A stretch of 64,000 nucleotides of DNA from Planctomycetota bacterium (GTDB taxonomy: Bacteria > Planctomycetota > UBA1135 > UBA2386), in the NCBI GenBank assembly GCA_016713175.1, contig JADJPQ010000026.1, positions 248,001-312,000 on the forward strand. The letters are read 5' to 3'. The translations under genes and the position numbers were made by a program. How positions within the stretch are numbered: position 1 is the first letter of the stretch; each line of letters opens with the position of its first letter. This document shows, one piece after another, positions 18,189 to 28,500 of this stretch. The notes below the pieces were generated by a model that saw only the letters and a program-made list of their open reading frames with translations, did not search any database and was not told where the DNA came from.

Positions 18189-18842
18189 TCAGCCGGCGAA
18201 CGCGCGGGCGCTCCGCAGGCACGACTCACATTCTCCACATGGCGCGGCTTCGCCGCGATAGCACGACCACAGGTCCGCCGGCTCGAGCCCGAACCGGCGC
18301 GCATGCGCCGCGATGGCGACTTTGTCGAGGTGCAAGGTCGGGCTTTCGGCGCGCACTCGCGAACGCGTACCGGTGGCAAGGAACGCAGTGGCGGCCTGCA
18401 GGAACTCCGGCGAATTGTCCGGAAACGTCGCAGCCTCCTCGCGATTGAACCCCGCGAGCACGACGGGGGCCCCGAGCGCCTCGGCCCAGGCGGCGCCGAT
18501 CGCAACGAACACCGCGTTGCGGGCGGGCACCCAGACTGCGGCCGCCGAGCGCTGGTCACCGGGATTGGCAGCGGTGCCGACCGGCACCGTCGTGCCGAGA
18601 TCGACCAGCGCCGACCCCGCGATCTGCGAGGCGGCGCCAAGCCACGGCAGTTCGAGCCGTTGCCAGGGCACCTGCCACCGTTTCGCCAGCGCCTGCGCCG
18701 CCGCCGCTTCGCGCGCAGCCGCGCGTTGGCCGTAGTCGAACGTCAGACACAGCGCCAGCGTGCCCCCATCGGCCAGCCAGGCCGCGGCGGCGACGGCAGA
18801 ATCGAGTCCGCCGGAAAGCAGTCCGACAGCGGCCTTCGTCAC
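18189..18842 (-). CDS. queC: 7-cyano-7-deazaguanine synthase QueC
   Basis: Converts 7-carboxy-7-deazaguanine to preQ0 with ATP and ammonia in queuosine or deazaguanine synthesis. The 217-residue product has the PP-loop SGGLDSAVA at the N-terminus, the TFDYGQRA segment, the VPARNAVFVAIG motif, and a C-terminal zinc site with Cys residues in CYRGEAAPCGECESC. The start is GTG at 18842, overlapping the stop of the preceding gene (GTGA). Other que genes are not in the window, so whether the product feeds tRNA modification is unknown. Confidence 0.94.
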   Translation of the reverse strand: MTKAAVGLLSGGLDSAVAAAAWLADGGTLALCLTFDYGQRAAAREAAAAQALAKRWQVPWQRLELPWLGAASQIAGSALVDLGTTVPVGTAANPGDQRSAAAVWVPARNAVFVAIGAAWAEALGAPVVLAGFNREEAATFPDNSPEFLQAATAFLATGTRSRVRAESPTLHLDKVAIAAHARRFGLEPADLWSCYRGEAAPCGECESCLRSARAFAG

Positions 18843-21730
18843 TGGACTGTGAACGAGACCGTCGCCGAACGGGCGTAGGTGATCTCCATGCGGCGAACCT
18901 CCGCCAACACCACGCTGCCGGTGGTACCGTTCAACGACAAGAACAACCTCGCGTCGGCCCGCAACGACCAGTTGCCGGAACGCAAGCGGACCAGCTGGTT
19001 AGCCGCAAGGTCCGGAAACTGCACCGTGCGCATGCCGCCTGCAGCATCGGCGTCTTCGTACCAGATCGTCCACTGACGGCCATCGGCGTCCTGCGCCAGC
19101 AACTCACCCCTGCCGAGGAAGCCAGGCCTGGCACCGGTGTCGATGGCGAGTTGGTCCGCGAACGTCACCGCCGGGGCGACGGTGAATGGCCCCGCGGGCG
19201 CGGTGATCACCGGCACACCGGGTGGCGACTCCCGATCGTCGATGATCCCGAGTGCCGGCAACACCAGTGTACGCACCCGACTGACGCGACCGCCGGTGTC
19301 GCGGGCATCGCTGACGATCCAGGCTACCGGTCCGAACCCGGTCAACCCGGTAGCCAACGCCAGCGAGTAGGTGCTCTGGATGTTGTACGATGCGCCGGTC
19401 AGCACCGAAGCGAAGCCCGTGCCGAACAGTACCTGGCCGCCAAACCCGCTGAGCGACAGCGTCGCCCGGACCAAAGGCTTGCCGCCGACGAGATTGTCGG
19501 TATCGAGCCCGGTCGCCAACGCGAAGTTCTTGGTGATCGCGGCGAGCGGGCTCTGCGTCGTCCCCGTCGCCGGCAACAAGGTCAACGACTGGTTGCTCTC
19601 TTGCCCGGGCGTTGCCGGCGCCGCCGGCGGCGTGAGCGTCAACAGCGTCGCACCGAGTTGTTGGCAACCGTGCGACGTGAACGCGGGCAACGCCGTCGGC
19701 TCGAACACGCCGGCGAGCGCGGTGACGATCTGCGGCCGGTTCGGTCGGATCGGCGTACTCGGAATCGCCGTCGCCGCGGCGCTCGTGGTATTGACCGCGA
19801 GGGTCAGCGGCTCGTCATAGCCACTGTGCCCCACCAACGCCGTGACGTTGGGCGTCGGCGCCATCACCGCCGTACCGCGGAACGTCGCCGTCGCGTCGGC
19901 CTGCGGTCGCAGCGGCAGCGAGACGCTGCTTGCCGTCGTTCGATACAGCGTACGCAGGTGATAGCCGTTTCGGATCGCAGTGATGGTGGCGGTTGCGCTC
20001 GCAACGGCGAACGAAGCCCGCCCGTCGGCATCGGTGACGGCGATCTGCTGGTCCGTCGGCGGCACCGTTGGCGCATCGGGATCGACCACGACCGTGGTAC
20101 CGGCCAGCGGCAGCAACGTGGCATCGTCGTAGATCTCGACCGCAAGTGTTCCTGGCAACGTGCCGGCCACGAAGCCGCGCAAGACGATCGGTCCGCTCTC
20201 GGCCCCGGCGGCCTGGTTGCCTGCCTTGTCGGTCAACAGCAACGACCAGTTGCGCGCGGTGCCGAACGGCGCGCGCGGCAACGGCAGCATGGCGAAACGA
20301 CCATCGCTGGCCGAAGCGAACAGGTTCACCGTCACGGCACCGTCGGTCAGCGTCGCCACCCCGATCTCCTCCGACGCTGTGCCGAACAGCACGAGGCTGT
20401 CCTGGTCGGTGATCGCCTGCCGCCCGCCTTCGGTACCGGGCGGACCGAGGCGCCGCAACGTCGGCCGAGTGACATCGAAACGCGGATCGACGGCCGCCGC
20501 CGCATGGGCGAACCCGGAGTGCTGGTCGCCGCGCCGCAGCTGCGCAACCAACGAAATCGACCCATCGTCGAGCTTCGGTCGCTCGACCGAACCGAGCGCA
20601 CCGGCAAAATCGACCGTCAGGTCCTGCGCGCCTGCGGTGGCAACCGCGACCAGACGTTCCACGAAGATCTGGTCGGACATCGAGGTTGTCGACCGATCGC
20701 CGCCGTAGACCCGGACGACCACGCGGTCCCCAACCGCAGCGGTGGCCGGCAGCGTGACCTTCAGCTGCAGCGCCGCCAGATTGTCGAGGTTGACCTTGCC
20801 GGGAAAACCGGGCGAGAAATTGGCGACGTCGACCGCCGTCGGGGCTTCGACTCCCACCGTGTCGAACCGGGCAAACGGCGTCCGGCCGCTGAAGTCGAGG
20901 ACGCCGCTCTCGCCGAAGGTGATGCCATCGGTGACCGTCACCTCGTGGCGCACGGACGGTGCGAGCGGATTCTCAGGGGTGAAGCGGATGATCCGCGGGT
21001 CATCGATGCCGGCAACCGCCAGCGGCAGATCGATGTCACCGAGCACCCGTGCTCCGCCAGCGCCGCGCAGCTGGAATGTCGTCGCCGACACGCTGGCAGC
21101 GTTGGGCGCCTTGGTGAAGAACAGCAGGACCGCGGTCTCGGCGACGGCGTCGCGGACGTTGTCGCGCGGAAACACCGCCAGGATGCGGCCATCCGCCTGC
21201 TCGGCGTCCTCATCGACAGTGAACTCGGCCAGGATCTCCTCGGTCTCCACCTGGAAGCGGGTGCCATCGGCGTCGCGCACCCCGGGCAGCAGCACCACCT
21301 CGTAGGCCGAGTCCTGCGCGTTGGTCAGTGCCGGCGTCGGTCGCAGCACCAGCATCCGCCCGTCGGCGACGAAATCGTACAACGCCGGCAGCACCGTGGT
21401 CGTGCCCTTCAACCGGACGATCACCTTGCCGTCGGTGCCACCGGCACGGGTCGGCTTGATCGAGGCTTCGTTCATGCTCTCGGAGAACTCGATGACGATC
21501 GGCACCGAGGTCGGCCAGCCGCCACCGCGGGGCGCCGTCGTGCGCACCCGGGGTCGGCCGTCACGAACATCGCCACCCGCCGGCACCACCTGGATCGTCG
21601 AGGGGCCGGTCGTGCCGCCGCCGCCGCCGCCGTCACCGACGTCGCGATCGAAGGCGCGCCCGACGTTGTCGCAAGCGGCCAGGCCGAGCAAGAACAGGAA
21701 GAGCCACGGCAAAGTCTGGGTGCTGCGCAT
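18839..21730 (-). CDS. Large lipoprotein with SbsA-type Ig-like domains
   Basis: A 963-residue predicted lipoprotein. The start at 21730 gives a hydrophobic signal ending in an LAAC lipobox, followed by Asp and a Gly-rich stretch. Two bacterial Ig-like (Big_5/SbsA type) domains follow: the first has VPIVIEFSESMNEASI, the second TAVLLFFTKAPNAASVS and IRFTPENPLAP. A region with ITDQDSLVLFG, a carboxypeptidase-regulatory-like fold (AVTDADGRASFAV) and a beta-rich C-terminus come next. It is probably anchored in the envelope and structural or binding in role. It sits between the Mla-type genes and queC and overlaps the latter; no enzymatic motif is seen. Confidence 0.85.
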   Translation of the reverse strand: MRSTQTLPWLFLFLLGLAACDNVGRAFDRDVGDGGGGGGTTGPSTIQVVPAGGDVRDGRPRVRTTAPRGGGWPTSVPIVIEFSESMNEASIKPTRAGGTDGKVIVRLKGTTTVLPALYDFVADGRMLVLRPTPALTNAQDSAYEVVLLPGVRDADGTRFQVETEEILAEFTVDEDAEQADGRILAVFPRDNVRDAVAETAVLLFFTKAPNAASVSATTFQLRGAGGARVLGDIDLPLAVAGIDDPRIIRFTPENPLAPSVRHEVTVTDGITFGESGVLDFSGRTPFARFDTVGVEAPTAVDVANFSPGFPGKVNLDNLAALQLKVTLPATAAVGDRVVVRVYGGDRSTTSMSDQIFVERLVAVATAGAQDLTVDFAGALGSVERPKLDDGSISLVAQLRRGDQHSGFAHAAAAVDPRFDVTRPTLRRLGPPGTEGGRQAITDQDSLVLFGTASEEIGVATLTDGAVTVNLFASASDGRFAMLPLPRAPFGTARNWSLLLTDKAGNQAAGAESGPIVLRGFVAGTLPGTLAVEIYDDATLLPLAGTTVVVDPDAPTVPPTDQQIAVTDADGRASFAVASATATITAIRNGYHLRTLYRTTASSVSLPLRPQADATATFRGTAVMAPTPNVTALVGHSGYDEPLTLAVNTTSAAATAIPSTPIRPNRPQIVTALAGVFEPTALPAFTSHGCQQLGATLLTLTPPAAPATPGQESNQSLTLLPATGTTQSPLAAITKNFALATGLDTDNLVGGKPLVRATLSLSGFGGQVLFGTGFASVLTGASYNIQSTYSLALATGLTGFGPVAWIVSDARDTGGRVSRVRTLVLPALGIIDDRESPPGVPVITAPAGPFTVAPAVTFADQLAIDTGARPGFLGRGELLAQDADGRQWTIWYEDADAAGGMRTVQFPDLAANQLVRLRSGNWSLRADARLFLSLNGTTGSVVLAEVRRMEITYARSATVSFTVQ

Positions 21731-21834
21731 GCGGATCGGAAGAAGCCGGCCACGGACGGTCCGGCCGGCCGCATTATTCCCGCACCGGGGTGCGGGTGAC
21801 AGCAGTTCTGCGACTCGCGGGTCGGAACGACGGA

Positions 21835-22452
21835 TCAGCGCGGCGGCTGCGCGTCCGGCAGCGGCGCCAGGGCGAACAGGCCGGCGGCGCGCATCCGGAC
21901 AACCAACTGATCGACGACCTCGGCCAAGGCCTTCGACAGCGCTTGCACGGCGCCCGCCGCGCCCGCTTCGGCGATCGGCACGGTGGCAACGAATTCGCCG
22001 TGCAGCACCGGCCGTCCCTGCCGTTCGACCCAGAGTTCGAGGGCCACCCGCCCGACAGCTGCCGGCTGCAGTTCGGTGAAGTCCAGGATCCGGCCTTGCA
22101 GGGTCAGTTCCTCGGTGCCGCCATCCGCCGCGCCGCGCACCAGCGCGAATGCGCGCGTCCGCATCAGCCCCATCGCTACCGCATCGGTGACCAGACGGTC
22201 CAACGGCGCGATCCAACGTTCGAACTCGCGCGGCCACAACTGCACATCGCCGCTGCCGACCAGCAACTGATCGCCCGACAATGCCTGACCGAGTTGCAGA
22301 TCGGCGACCCGCAGCACACCACCAGCCATTACCGGCGCGCTGCGGACCGGTGGCAACAGCAACCGGTAGTAGCGGGTGCTCGGCACGGCAACGCTGCCGC
22401 ACCCGGCCAGCAACCCCGCGAACCCCCACGCCAAAGCCCGACACCAATTCAT
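21835..22452 (-). CDS. PqiC/ABC-transport-auxiliary-like lipoprotein
   Basis: A 205-residue predicted lipoprotein with an LLAGC lipobox. RYYRL near the start and LRVADLQLGQAL, then WPREFERWI and a C-terminal LSKALAEVVDQLV helix, match the ABC_trans_aux (PqiC/YmbA) pattern. Such proteins partner MCE-domain proteins on the outer membrane. Here the ATG overlaps the mlaD-like stop (ATGA), which supports membership of the same lipid-transport system. Confidence 0.8.
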   Translation of the reverse strand: MNWCRALAWGFAGLLAGCGSVAVPSTRYYRLLLPPVRSAPVMAGGVLRVADLQLGQALSGDQLLVGSGDVQLWPREFERWIAPLDRLVTDAVAMGLMRTRAFALVRGAADGGTEELTLQGRILDFTELQPAAVGRVALELWVERQGRPVLHGEFVATVPIAEAGAAGAVQALSKALAEVVDQLVVRMRAAGLFALAPLPDAQPPR

Positions 22453-23387
22453 CGGTCACCACCTGGCGGCATCGCCGCCTCGGGTCGCGCCACGCCGAAC
22501 AACAACGCGTCGGGCGCCAGGCGCAGTTGCCGGGCCAGCGCCCGGACATCCTCGAAGCACGAACGCAAGGCCAGCAGCGCCGACTGTGTCGGCGAGCGCA
22601 GCCCGCCCAGCAGCGCGTCGGCTTGCGCCAGGACAGCCGCCCCCTGCTGCTCGAGTCGCGTCACTCCGGCCAACGCCTGCCGGGCCTGTTGCAACGTCGC
22701 CGTCGCCTCGGGACCAGCGGCGTCGGCGATGCCGACCAGCGAACGTTCGACCGCGGCCACGCTGGCCCGCGTCTGGGCCAACAGATCGTCGACGCCGTGC
22801 AGACTGGTGTCCAAACGAGCGGCCAGCGGCGCCGTCGCGCGTTCGAGGTTGCCGAGAATCGCGCTGATCTGCTGCTGGTTGGCATCGCCGAGCATGGCAT
22901 CGACGCGCCGGACCACAGTGTCGAGGTGGTCGACCAGACGACCGACTTGATCGAGCACCTCCGGCACGGTGCGGGCCAACGACTGCAACGGGTCCGCTTT
23001 GGGTTCGATCCGCGATCCCGGGGCCAGGTTGTGCCCGAGCGCGTCCCAGCCCTCGAGCTCGACGGTGACCTGGCCGGTCACCAGCAGTCGATCGAGCCGC
23101 GCCCGCGTCTGGTTCTGGATCTCGGCCCGCTGCGGATCGACGGCGATCTCGACCAGCGTCCGACCCTTCAGGAAACGGATGTCCGCCACCTGGCCGATCG
23201 GCACACCCTGGAAGTTGACCTTGCTGCCGACCACCATGCCCTTGACGTTCTCCTCGAACAAGATGTGGTAGAGCACGCGCGAAGTCCGCAGGCTGCCCGC
23301 CAGGATGAACCCCACCATCGCCATGAACAGGCCGCCGGTACCGAGCACCAGCAGTCCGAGTCGGAAGCGCCGGCCGCGTGTCTGCAT
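22449..23387 (-). CDS. MlaD-like MCE-domain protein
   Basis: A 312-residue protein with one N-terminal TM helix (about 10-32) and one MCE domain. The domain includes the VKGMVVGSKVNFQGVPIGQV motif and EIAVDP, then a long helical C-terminus rich in Leu, Ala and Gln. It would form the periplasmic ring or tunnel of an Mla-type phospholipid transporter. The start at 23387 lies 2 bases after the ATPase stop. The C-terminal helix is longer than in E. coli MlaD (183 residues), as in other MCE proteins that span more of the periplasm. Confidence 0.88.
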   Translation of the reverse strand: MQTRGRRFRLGLLVLGTGGLFMAMVGFILAGSLRTSRVLYHILFEENVKGMVVGSKVNFQGVPIGQVADIRFLKGRTLVEIAVDPQRAEIQNQTRARLDRLLVTGQVTVELEGWDALGHNLAPGSRIEPKADPLQSLARTVPEVLDQVGRLVDHLDTVVRRVDAMLGDANQQQISAILGNLERATAPLAARLDTSLHGVDDLLAQTRASVAAVERSLVGIADAAGPEATATLQQARQALAGVTRLEQQGAAVLAQADALLGGLRSPTQSALLALRSCFEDVRALARQLRLAPDALLFGVARPEAAMPPGGDR

Positions 23388-23389
23388 CG

Positions 23390-24214
23390 TCAGATCTCCA
23401 TGTGCGCCGCGATGTCCATGCCGCGGGTCTGTTCGGGTGGCAGCCGCCGATCGATGAAGTCGCGCAGTCGTGGGTCCTGCGTGTGCCACACCTCGTCGCG
23501 GGTGCCGAGCGCCGCCACGCGACCGCCGAGCAGCACGACGATGCGGTCGGCGATCTCCCAGGCCGACGGCAGATCGTGGGTCACCACCACCATCGTCAGG
23601 CCGAACACCTGGTTGAGCTTGACGATCAGGTTGTCGACCTCGGCGGCGGTGATCGGATCGAGCCCCGCCGATGGTTCGTCGAACCAGACGATCTCCGGAT
23701 CGAGTGCGATCGCGCGCGCGATCGCCGCCCGCTTCTTCATGCCGCCCGACAGGGAACTCGGCAACAGCGCGGCAGCGTGCAGCAGGCCGACCATGTCGAG
23801 CTTCATCCGCGCGGTCTGCACGATGACGTCCTCCGGGAGGTCGGTGTTCTCACGCAGCGGCAGGGCGACGTTGTCGAGCACCGACAGCGAACCGAGCAGC
23901 GCGCCGCCCTGGAACGACAGGCCGCTGCGCAGCCGCAGCGCCTGCAGTTCGTGCGGCGGCAACGAGTAGAGGTCGCGACCATCGACCGAAACCGCGCCGA
24001 GTGTCGGCGGCAGCAGGCCGCACAGATGGCGGAGCAGCGTCGTCTTGCCGCAGCCCGACGGCCCCATGACGACGAACACCTCGCCGCGGCGGATCGCCAG
24101 ATCGACGCCATCGAGCACCGTGCGGTCGCCGAACACCGAGGTCAGGGCCAGACAACGCACCAGGTCGTCGTGCTCGCGCCGGTGCGCGCGCCGCTGGGCG
24201 AGGTCGACGTTCAT
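23390..24214 (-). CDS. MlaF-like ABC transporter ATPase
   Basis: A 274-residue ABC ATPase. Walker A is GPSGCGKTTLL, the signature is LSGGMKKRAAIARAI, Walker B is IVWFDEPSAGLDP, and the H-loop is VVTHDL. The SGGMKKR form of the signature is typical of MlaF. It energises retrograde or anterograde phospholipid movement with MlaE. The ATG at 24214 overlaps the permease stop by four bases. Confidence 0.92.
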   Translation of the reverse strand: MNVDLAQRRAHRREHDDLVRCLALTSVFGDRTVLDGVDLAIRRGEVFVVMGPSGCGKTTLLRHLCGLLPPTLGAVSVDGRDLYSLPPHELQALRLRSGLSFQGGALLGSLSVLDNVALPLRENTDLPEDVIVQTARMKLDMVGLLHAAALLPSSLSGGMKKRAAIARAIALDPEIVWFDEPSAGLDPITAAEVDNLIVKLNQVFGLTMVVVTHDLPSAWEIADRIVVLLGGRVAALGTRDEVWHTQDPRLRDFIDRRLPPEQTRGMDIAAHMEI

Positions 24215-25353
24215 GCCCACACCATCCGCTGCACGGTCACGAACGCGGCATCGACCACGATGATCAGGAACACGCCGAGCACCACCGCCTGGGTGGTCGC
24301 GCGACCGACCCCTTCGCTGCCGCCCTGCACACGCATGCCGAGCGCGCAACCGACAACCCCGACACCGGCGCCGAACGCGACGCTCTTGCCCATCGCGACG
24401 GTGAAATCGCCGATCTGCAAGGCGGTGCGCAGTTGCTCGGCGAACGCCGCCAGTTCGATGTCGGCCACCAGATGCGCGAACAGCCCGCCGCCGCAGATCG
24501 CCACCACGTCGAACACCACGCCGAGCGCCACCGCGGCGAACGCACACGCCAGCACCTTCGGCACCACCAGGAACGCGAGCGGCCGGATCCCCATCTGTTC
24601 GAGCGCCGCGATCTCCTCGTTGACGACCATGGCGCCGAGCTGCGCCGCGTTGCTGCTGCCCGAGCGCGCCGCCAGCACGATCGCCGTCATCAGCGGCCCG
24701 ATCTCGGACAGCACCGACACGCCGACCATGTCGGCGACATAGATCTCGGCGCCCCAAACCCGCAACTGCACCCACGCCTGCATCGCCAGGATCAGACCGA
24801 GCAGGAACGCGATCAGCGCCACGATCGGCAGGGCGCCGACCGCACACGAGTCGATCTCGATCGCCAGCCGGTCCAGTCTGATGCCGCGCCGCCGGAACGG
24901 CGCCACCGCCAGTTCTTGCACCACCGCCGCCGCCGTGCCGACCACCGCCGAGAACGCATCGGCCAGCGGCTCGACCATCGCGCCGGCAGCGCGCACCAGC
25001 CCCGCCCGCGGGTTGTCGCCGGCGCCCGGCTGCAACATCCGCTGCACCGACACCAGCGAGAAGAAGTCCAGCATCGGCTGGCTCAGGCCTTTCAGCCGGA
25101 CTTCGGTGCCGACCGTCTTGCCGCGCCGCATCGCGTCGACGACACCCCCGAGCCCGGCAGAATCGAACGACTCGACGGCGGTCAGATCGATGGTCAATCG
25201 CGCCGGCCGCCCGCGCAGCGCGGTGTCGACCGCGCCGAGCAACGGCGTGATGGTCCTGCGGTCGAGCGCCGCCGCCGCCGCGATCGTGGAAGTTGCCGAC
25301 ACTGCAGTACCTGGGGCTGCCGCCGGTGCTATCGGCACAACCTGGACAAGCAC
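24211..25353 (-). CDS. MlaE-like permease with N-terminal STAS domain
   Basis: A 380-residue inner-membrane permease. About residues 30-105 form a STAS domain (LTIDLTAVESFDSAGLGG), equivalent to a fused MlaB. Residues 150-380 are the MlaE permease, with LILAMQAWVQLRVWGAEIYV, the TAIVLAARSGSSNAAQLG loop and EEIAALEQMGIRPL. The start shown is GTG at 25353. It is the first gene of the unit that continues through the ATPase, the MCE protein, the auxiliary lipoprotein, the Ig-like lipoprotein and queC. Confidence 0.9.
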   Translation of the reverse strand: MLVQVVPIAPAAAPGTAVSATSTIAAAAALDRRTITPLLGAVDTALRGRPARLTIDLTAVESFDSAGLGGVVDAMRRGKTVGTEVRLKGLSQPMLDFFSLVSVQRMLQPGAGDNPRAGLVRAAGAMVEPLADAFSAVVGTAAAVVQELAVAPFRRRGIRLDRLAIEIDSCAVGALPIVALIAFLLGLILAMQAWVQLRVWGAEIYVADMVGVSVLSEIGPLMTAIVLAARSGSSNAAQLGAMVVNEEIAALEQMGIRPLAFLVVPKVLACAFAAVALGVVFDVVAICGGGLFAHLVADIELAAFAEQLRTALQIGDFTVAMGKSVAFGAGVGVVGCALGMRVQGGSEGVGRATTQAVVLGVFLIIVVDAAFVTVQRMVWA

Positions 25354-25410
25354 TGGAGCGAGGTTCCGCCCTCCCGGTCGCCCGCCGTTGCCGCGACTCC
25401 CGCGTTCTGG

Positions 25411-25440
25411 ACTTGCCGGCGGACGGTGTGGAAGAGGACA
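25411..25440 (+). promoter_or_regulatory. Candidate promoter of the TPR lipoprotein genes
   Basis: TTGCCG (25411-25416) and GACAAT (25435-25440) are separated by 18 bases, in the intergenic region about 100 bases before the 25542 start. Each box matches the sigma-70 consensus at 4 of 6 positions, so support is weak. No transcript data are available. Confidence 0.25.
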
Positions 25441-25498
25441 ATCGGAGGACCGGTCTCACCCCTCCTCTACCGCGCGTCCCATCCCATCTCGACGCAGC

Positions 25499-25519
25499 CT
25501 CCGGAACCACGTTCCGGAG
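25499..25519. promoter_or_regulatory. Perfect palindrome between divergent genes (possible operator)
   Basis: CTCCGGAAC and GTTCCGGAG flank a CAC spacer. The 9-bp arms are perfect. The site lies 22 bases before the ATG at 25542, in the gap separating the mlaE-like and TPR genes. It could bind a dimeric regulator or form a hairpin at the 5' end of the TPR mRNA. Confidence 0.4.
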
Positions 25520-25541
25520 CGGATCTGCTTTGTTCCTGAAC

Positions 25542-28500
25542 ATGAAGACCCCGACGCTCCTGTGGAGTGTTTCCCTGATCGCGGCCTGCGCCGCCGGTGC
25601 CGCCCCTGACCAGGCCGACCAGCAGCGACTGGCCGATGCCCGCCGGCTGATGGCCGCAGACCCCGACCGGGCGCTGCTGATCACCGACGACTTGAAGAAG
25701 ACCCATCCGGACTGGGCCGACGTCTGGTTCGTGTCCGGCCAGGGCTCGCTGCAATTGGCGCGGACCCGCGACAAGCTGCGCGAACAGCTGCTGCGCGACG
25801 CCGTGCGCGACCTCGGCCGCGTCATCGACGCCGACGCCACCAACGTCGACGCGTTGCTCGATCTGGCCAACGCCCACTACGAGCTCGGCGAGTTTGCGGC
25901 CGCTCGCGACGCCGCCGGTCAGGCGGGCCGCGAACTCAGCACCGCCAAGGCCGCTCCCGAACGGATTTCCGCCGCCGCATGGATCGCCGCGCGAGCCGAG
26001 GTGCAGCAGTTCGTGGCCGCCCGGCGCCAGGAGATCCAGGATGGCACGCCCGACAACACCGGCCTGGTCCGGCCCGGCAAGGACGTGCTGGCCGTGGCCG
26101 ACAGCGCGCTGAATCTGCTGCGTCAAGGCAGCATCGCGCAACCGGTCGAGGCCTCGCGGCAATCCGCCACCGTGATGCAGTGGCTCGGTCGCCACCACGA
26201 AGCGTTGCTCGAGCTCGAGCGCGGCATCCGCAGAAACCCCGATGCCGCCGATCTGCACCTCGCGCTGCAGGATGCCTACGTGCAGAACGGCCAGTTCCGC
26301 GGCCTCGGCGGCGCCTACTCGCAACTGGTCCGCGAACTGCCCGGCACGCCGATACTGCGCTGGTTCCAGGGCCGGGCGCAGGTGCTGGTGGCAGACGAAC
26401 TGCGTCGGCAGGGGAGTTTCCAGCCAGCGATCGACACCTATCGCAAGGCGCACGAGTGCTACGCCGAGTACCGGGCGATGGTCCCGGCCCACGCCGCCGC
26501 CGCCAGCCAGTGGCTGGCGATCTGCAACCTGTCGATCGCGCGCACCTGCGTGGACATGGGCGACCTGACCTCCGCGCAGGAGCAACTCTGGGCCGCCGCC
26601 GACGCGTCACCGGCAGCCACGGAGTACGACGGCATGACACCCGTGCTGGTCGACAGCTTCGGCAGCCACTTCGCCGGCGTCGTGTTCGCGATCAGCCGCG
26701 CGCTGAGCCAGGGCGGTGTCGAAGCGCTGCCGCAGACCATGGCGTTCAACGAGGCCGTGATCGGCCGCTGCCCGGGCAAATTCGGGTTCGTCTACAACAA
26801 CGCCGCGCTGCCGGCGCGCGACCTCGGGGTCCGGCTCGAGCAACAGGCGCAGGCCGACGGCGTCACCCCCGCGCAACGCCAGCAGCTGCTGACCGAGGCG
26901 ATGGCGCTGTGGGAGAAGTCGTACCGGTGGTACGAGGAGGCGGCGAAGCTGTCCCCCGATGACCCGCGGATCGTCAACGACTGCGGCCTGATGCTGATCT
27001 ACCACCTGAACCGCGACTTCGACCACGCGCGCAAGCTGTTCGAACAGGCGATCGCCGTCGGCCAGCCGCAGATCGACGCGCTGGCCGCCGACACGCCCGA
27101 GAGCGAACGGACGTTCCTCGAGGAAGCGGTCGGCGACGCCTGGCAGAACATCGCCGTGCTGATGGCGCGACACCAGCAGCGGCCGTTCGCCGAATACCGG
27201 CAGTTCTGCGAGCAGGCCGTCAAGTACTACCCCTACCAGCAGCGTGCCGCAGCGCACATGCTGAAGAACGCGGGCAAGGAGCCCGAGGACAACGCCCGGA
27301 TGCCGGCGACGTTGCGCTCGGCGCTGGCGCAGAGCGGCACGGCGATGCAGGGCGGTGCCGCCGAGGAATTCGCCAAGATCAAGCCGGCCGCGGTCGCGAA
27401 GGCGGCAGCCGGCGACTTCGATGGCGCCCTGGTCGTGCTCGACGCGGCGCTGAAGGCGCTGAAGGACCACGCGCCGTTCAAGGCGCTCCAGGGCGAGTAC
27501 ACGCTGCGCTTTGCCGAACAGAAGGCCGCCGCCGGCAAGCGCGAAGCCGACTTCTTGTTTGCGGATGCCGTGACGGCGCTGAAGCGCGCCGTCGAGCTCG
27601 ACAGCGACCCGAACGCGCCGCGGCTGCTGTTGGCGCAGGCGCAACTCGCCAAGGGCGACACCGCCGACGCGGTCGACACCGCTTCGCGCCTGCTGCTGCA
27701 CATGCAGTCGGGTGGCGGCGGCAAAGCCGACGAGATCACCGCCACGCACCGGATCCGGGCAGCGGCTGGCGCGCGGGCCTATGCCGAACAGAAGCAGGCT
27801 GGCAAGGACCAGCCCGAACTGCTGGCCGACGTCCGGACGTCGATGCGCCATCTCGAACAGCAAGGCACGCTCGACGCGGCGCTGCTGCAGACCTGGTCGG
27901 CCACCGAACAGTGGGCCGGCGCCGGCGCCGAAGCGGTCGGCATCTGGGCGCGCGCGCTGACCAAAGCCAAGGACGATCAGGCTCTGCTCTCCGGCCTGGT
28001 CGACACCGCCGCCAACGTCGGCCAATCGACGCTCGCCGTCACCGCGTTGAAGAACCACACCGACGCCACCGCGATCTGGTTCCGCGGCCGCGCGCACTTC
28101 AACGCCGCCGGCGAAATCCGCCTCGCCGGCTCCGCCAAGGAAGCTCTCGGCGAACTGACCGCGGCCCGCGACGACTTCGGCAAGTCGATGGCGGCGAACG
28201 CCGGCTTCCGCGACAGCTGTGAACAGTGGCAGGCGCTGTGCCTGGGCCGGATGGGCAACATCGCGTTCCAGATGGACGATCTGGCCAAGGCCGAAGAGTA
28301 CCTGGTCGCCGCCGTGCAACTGCGCGGTGACCAGGTGGCCACGGACCTCGGCATGTCGGAGAGCATCAAGCTCGGCCTGCTGCGCGTCGCCGATGCCTGG
28401 TTCAAGAAAGGTGACCTCGGCCACGCCGAGAGGATCTTCCGCGCCGGCGCCGACGCGGCGAACTCCGACATCGATCTGCTGAACAACGCCGGCCTGTTCG

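Noticed and set aside
23378..25539. Plus-strand open frames opposite the mlaF/mlaE genes
   Set aside because: The minus-strand proteins have full ABC-ATPase and MlaE motifs; the plus-strand translations are His/Arg/Gln-rich shadows.
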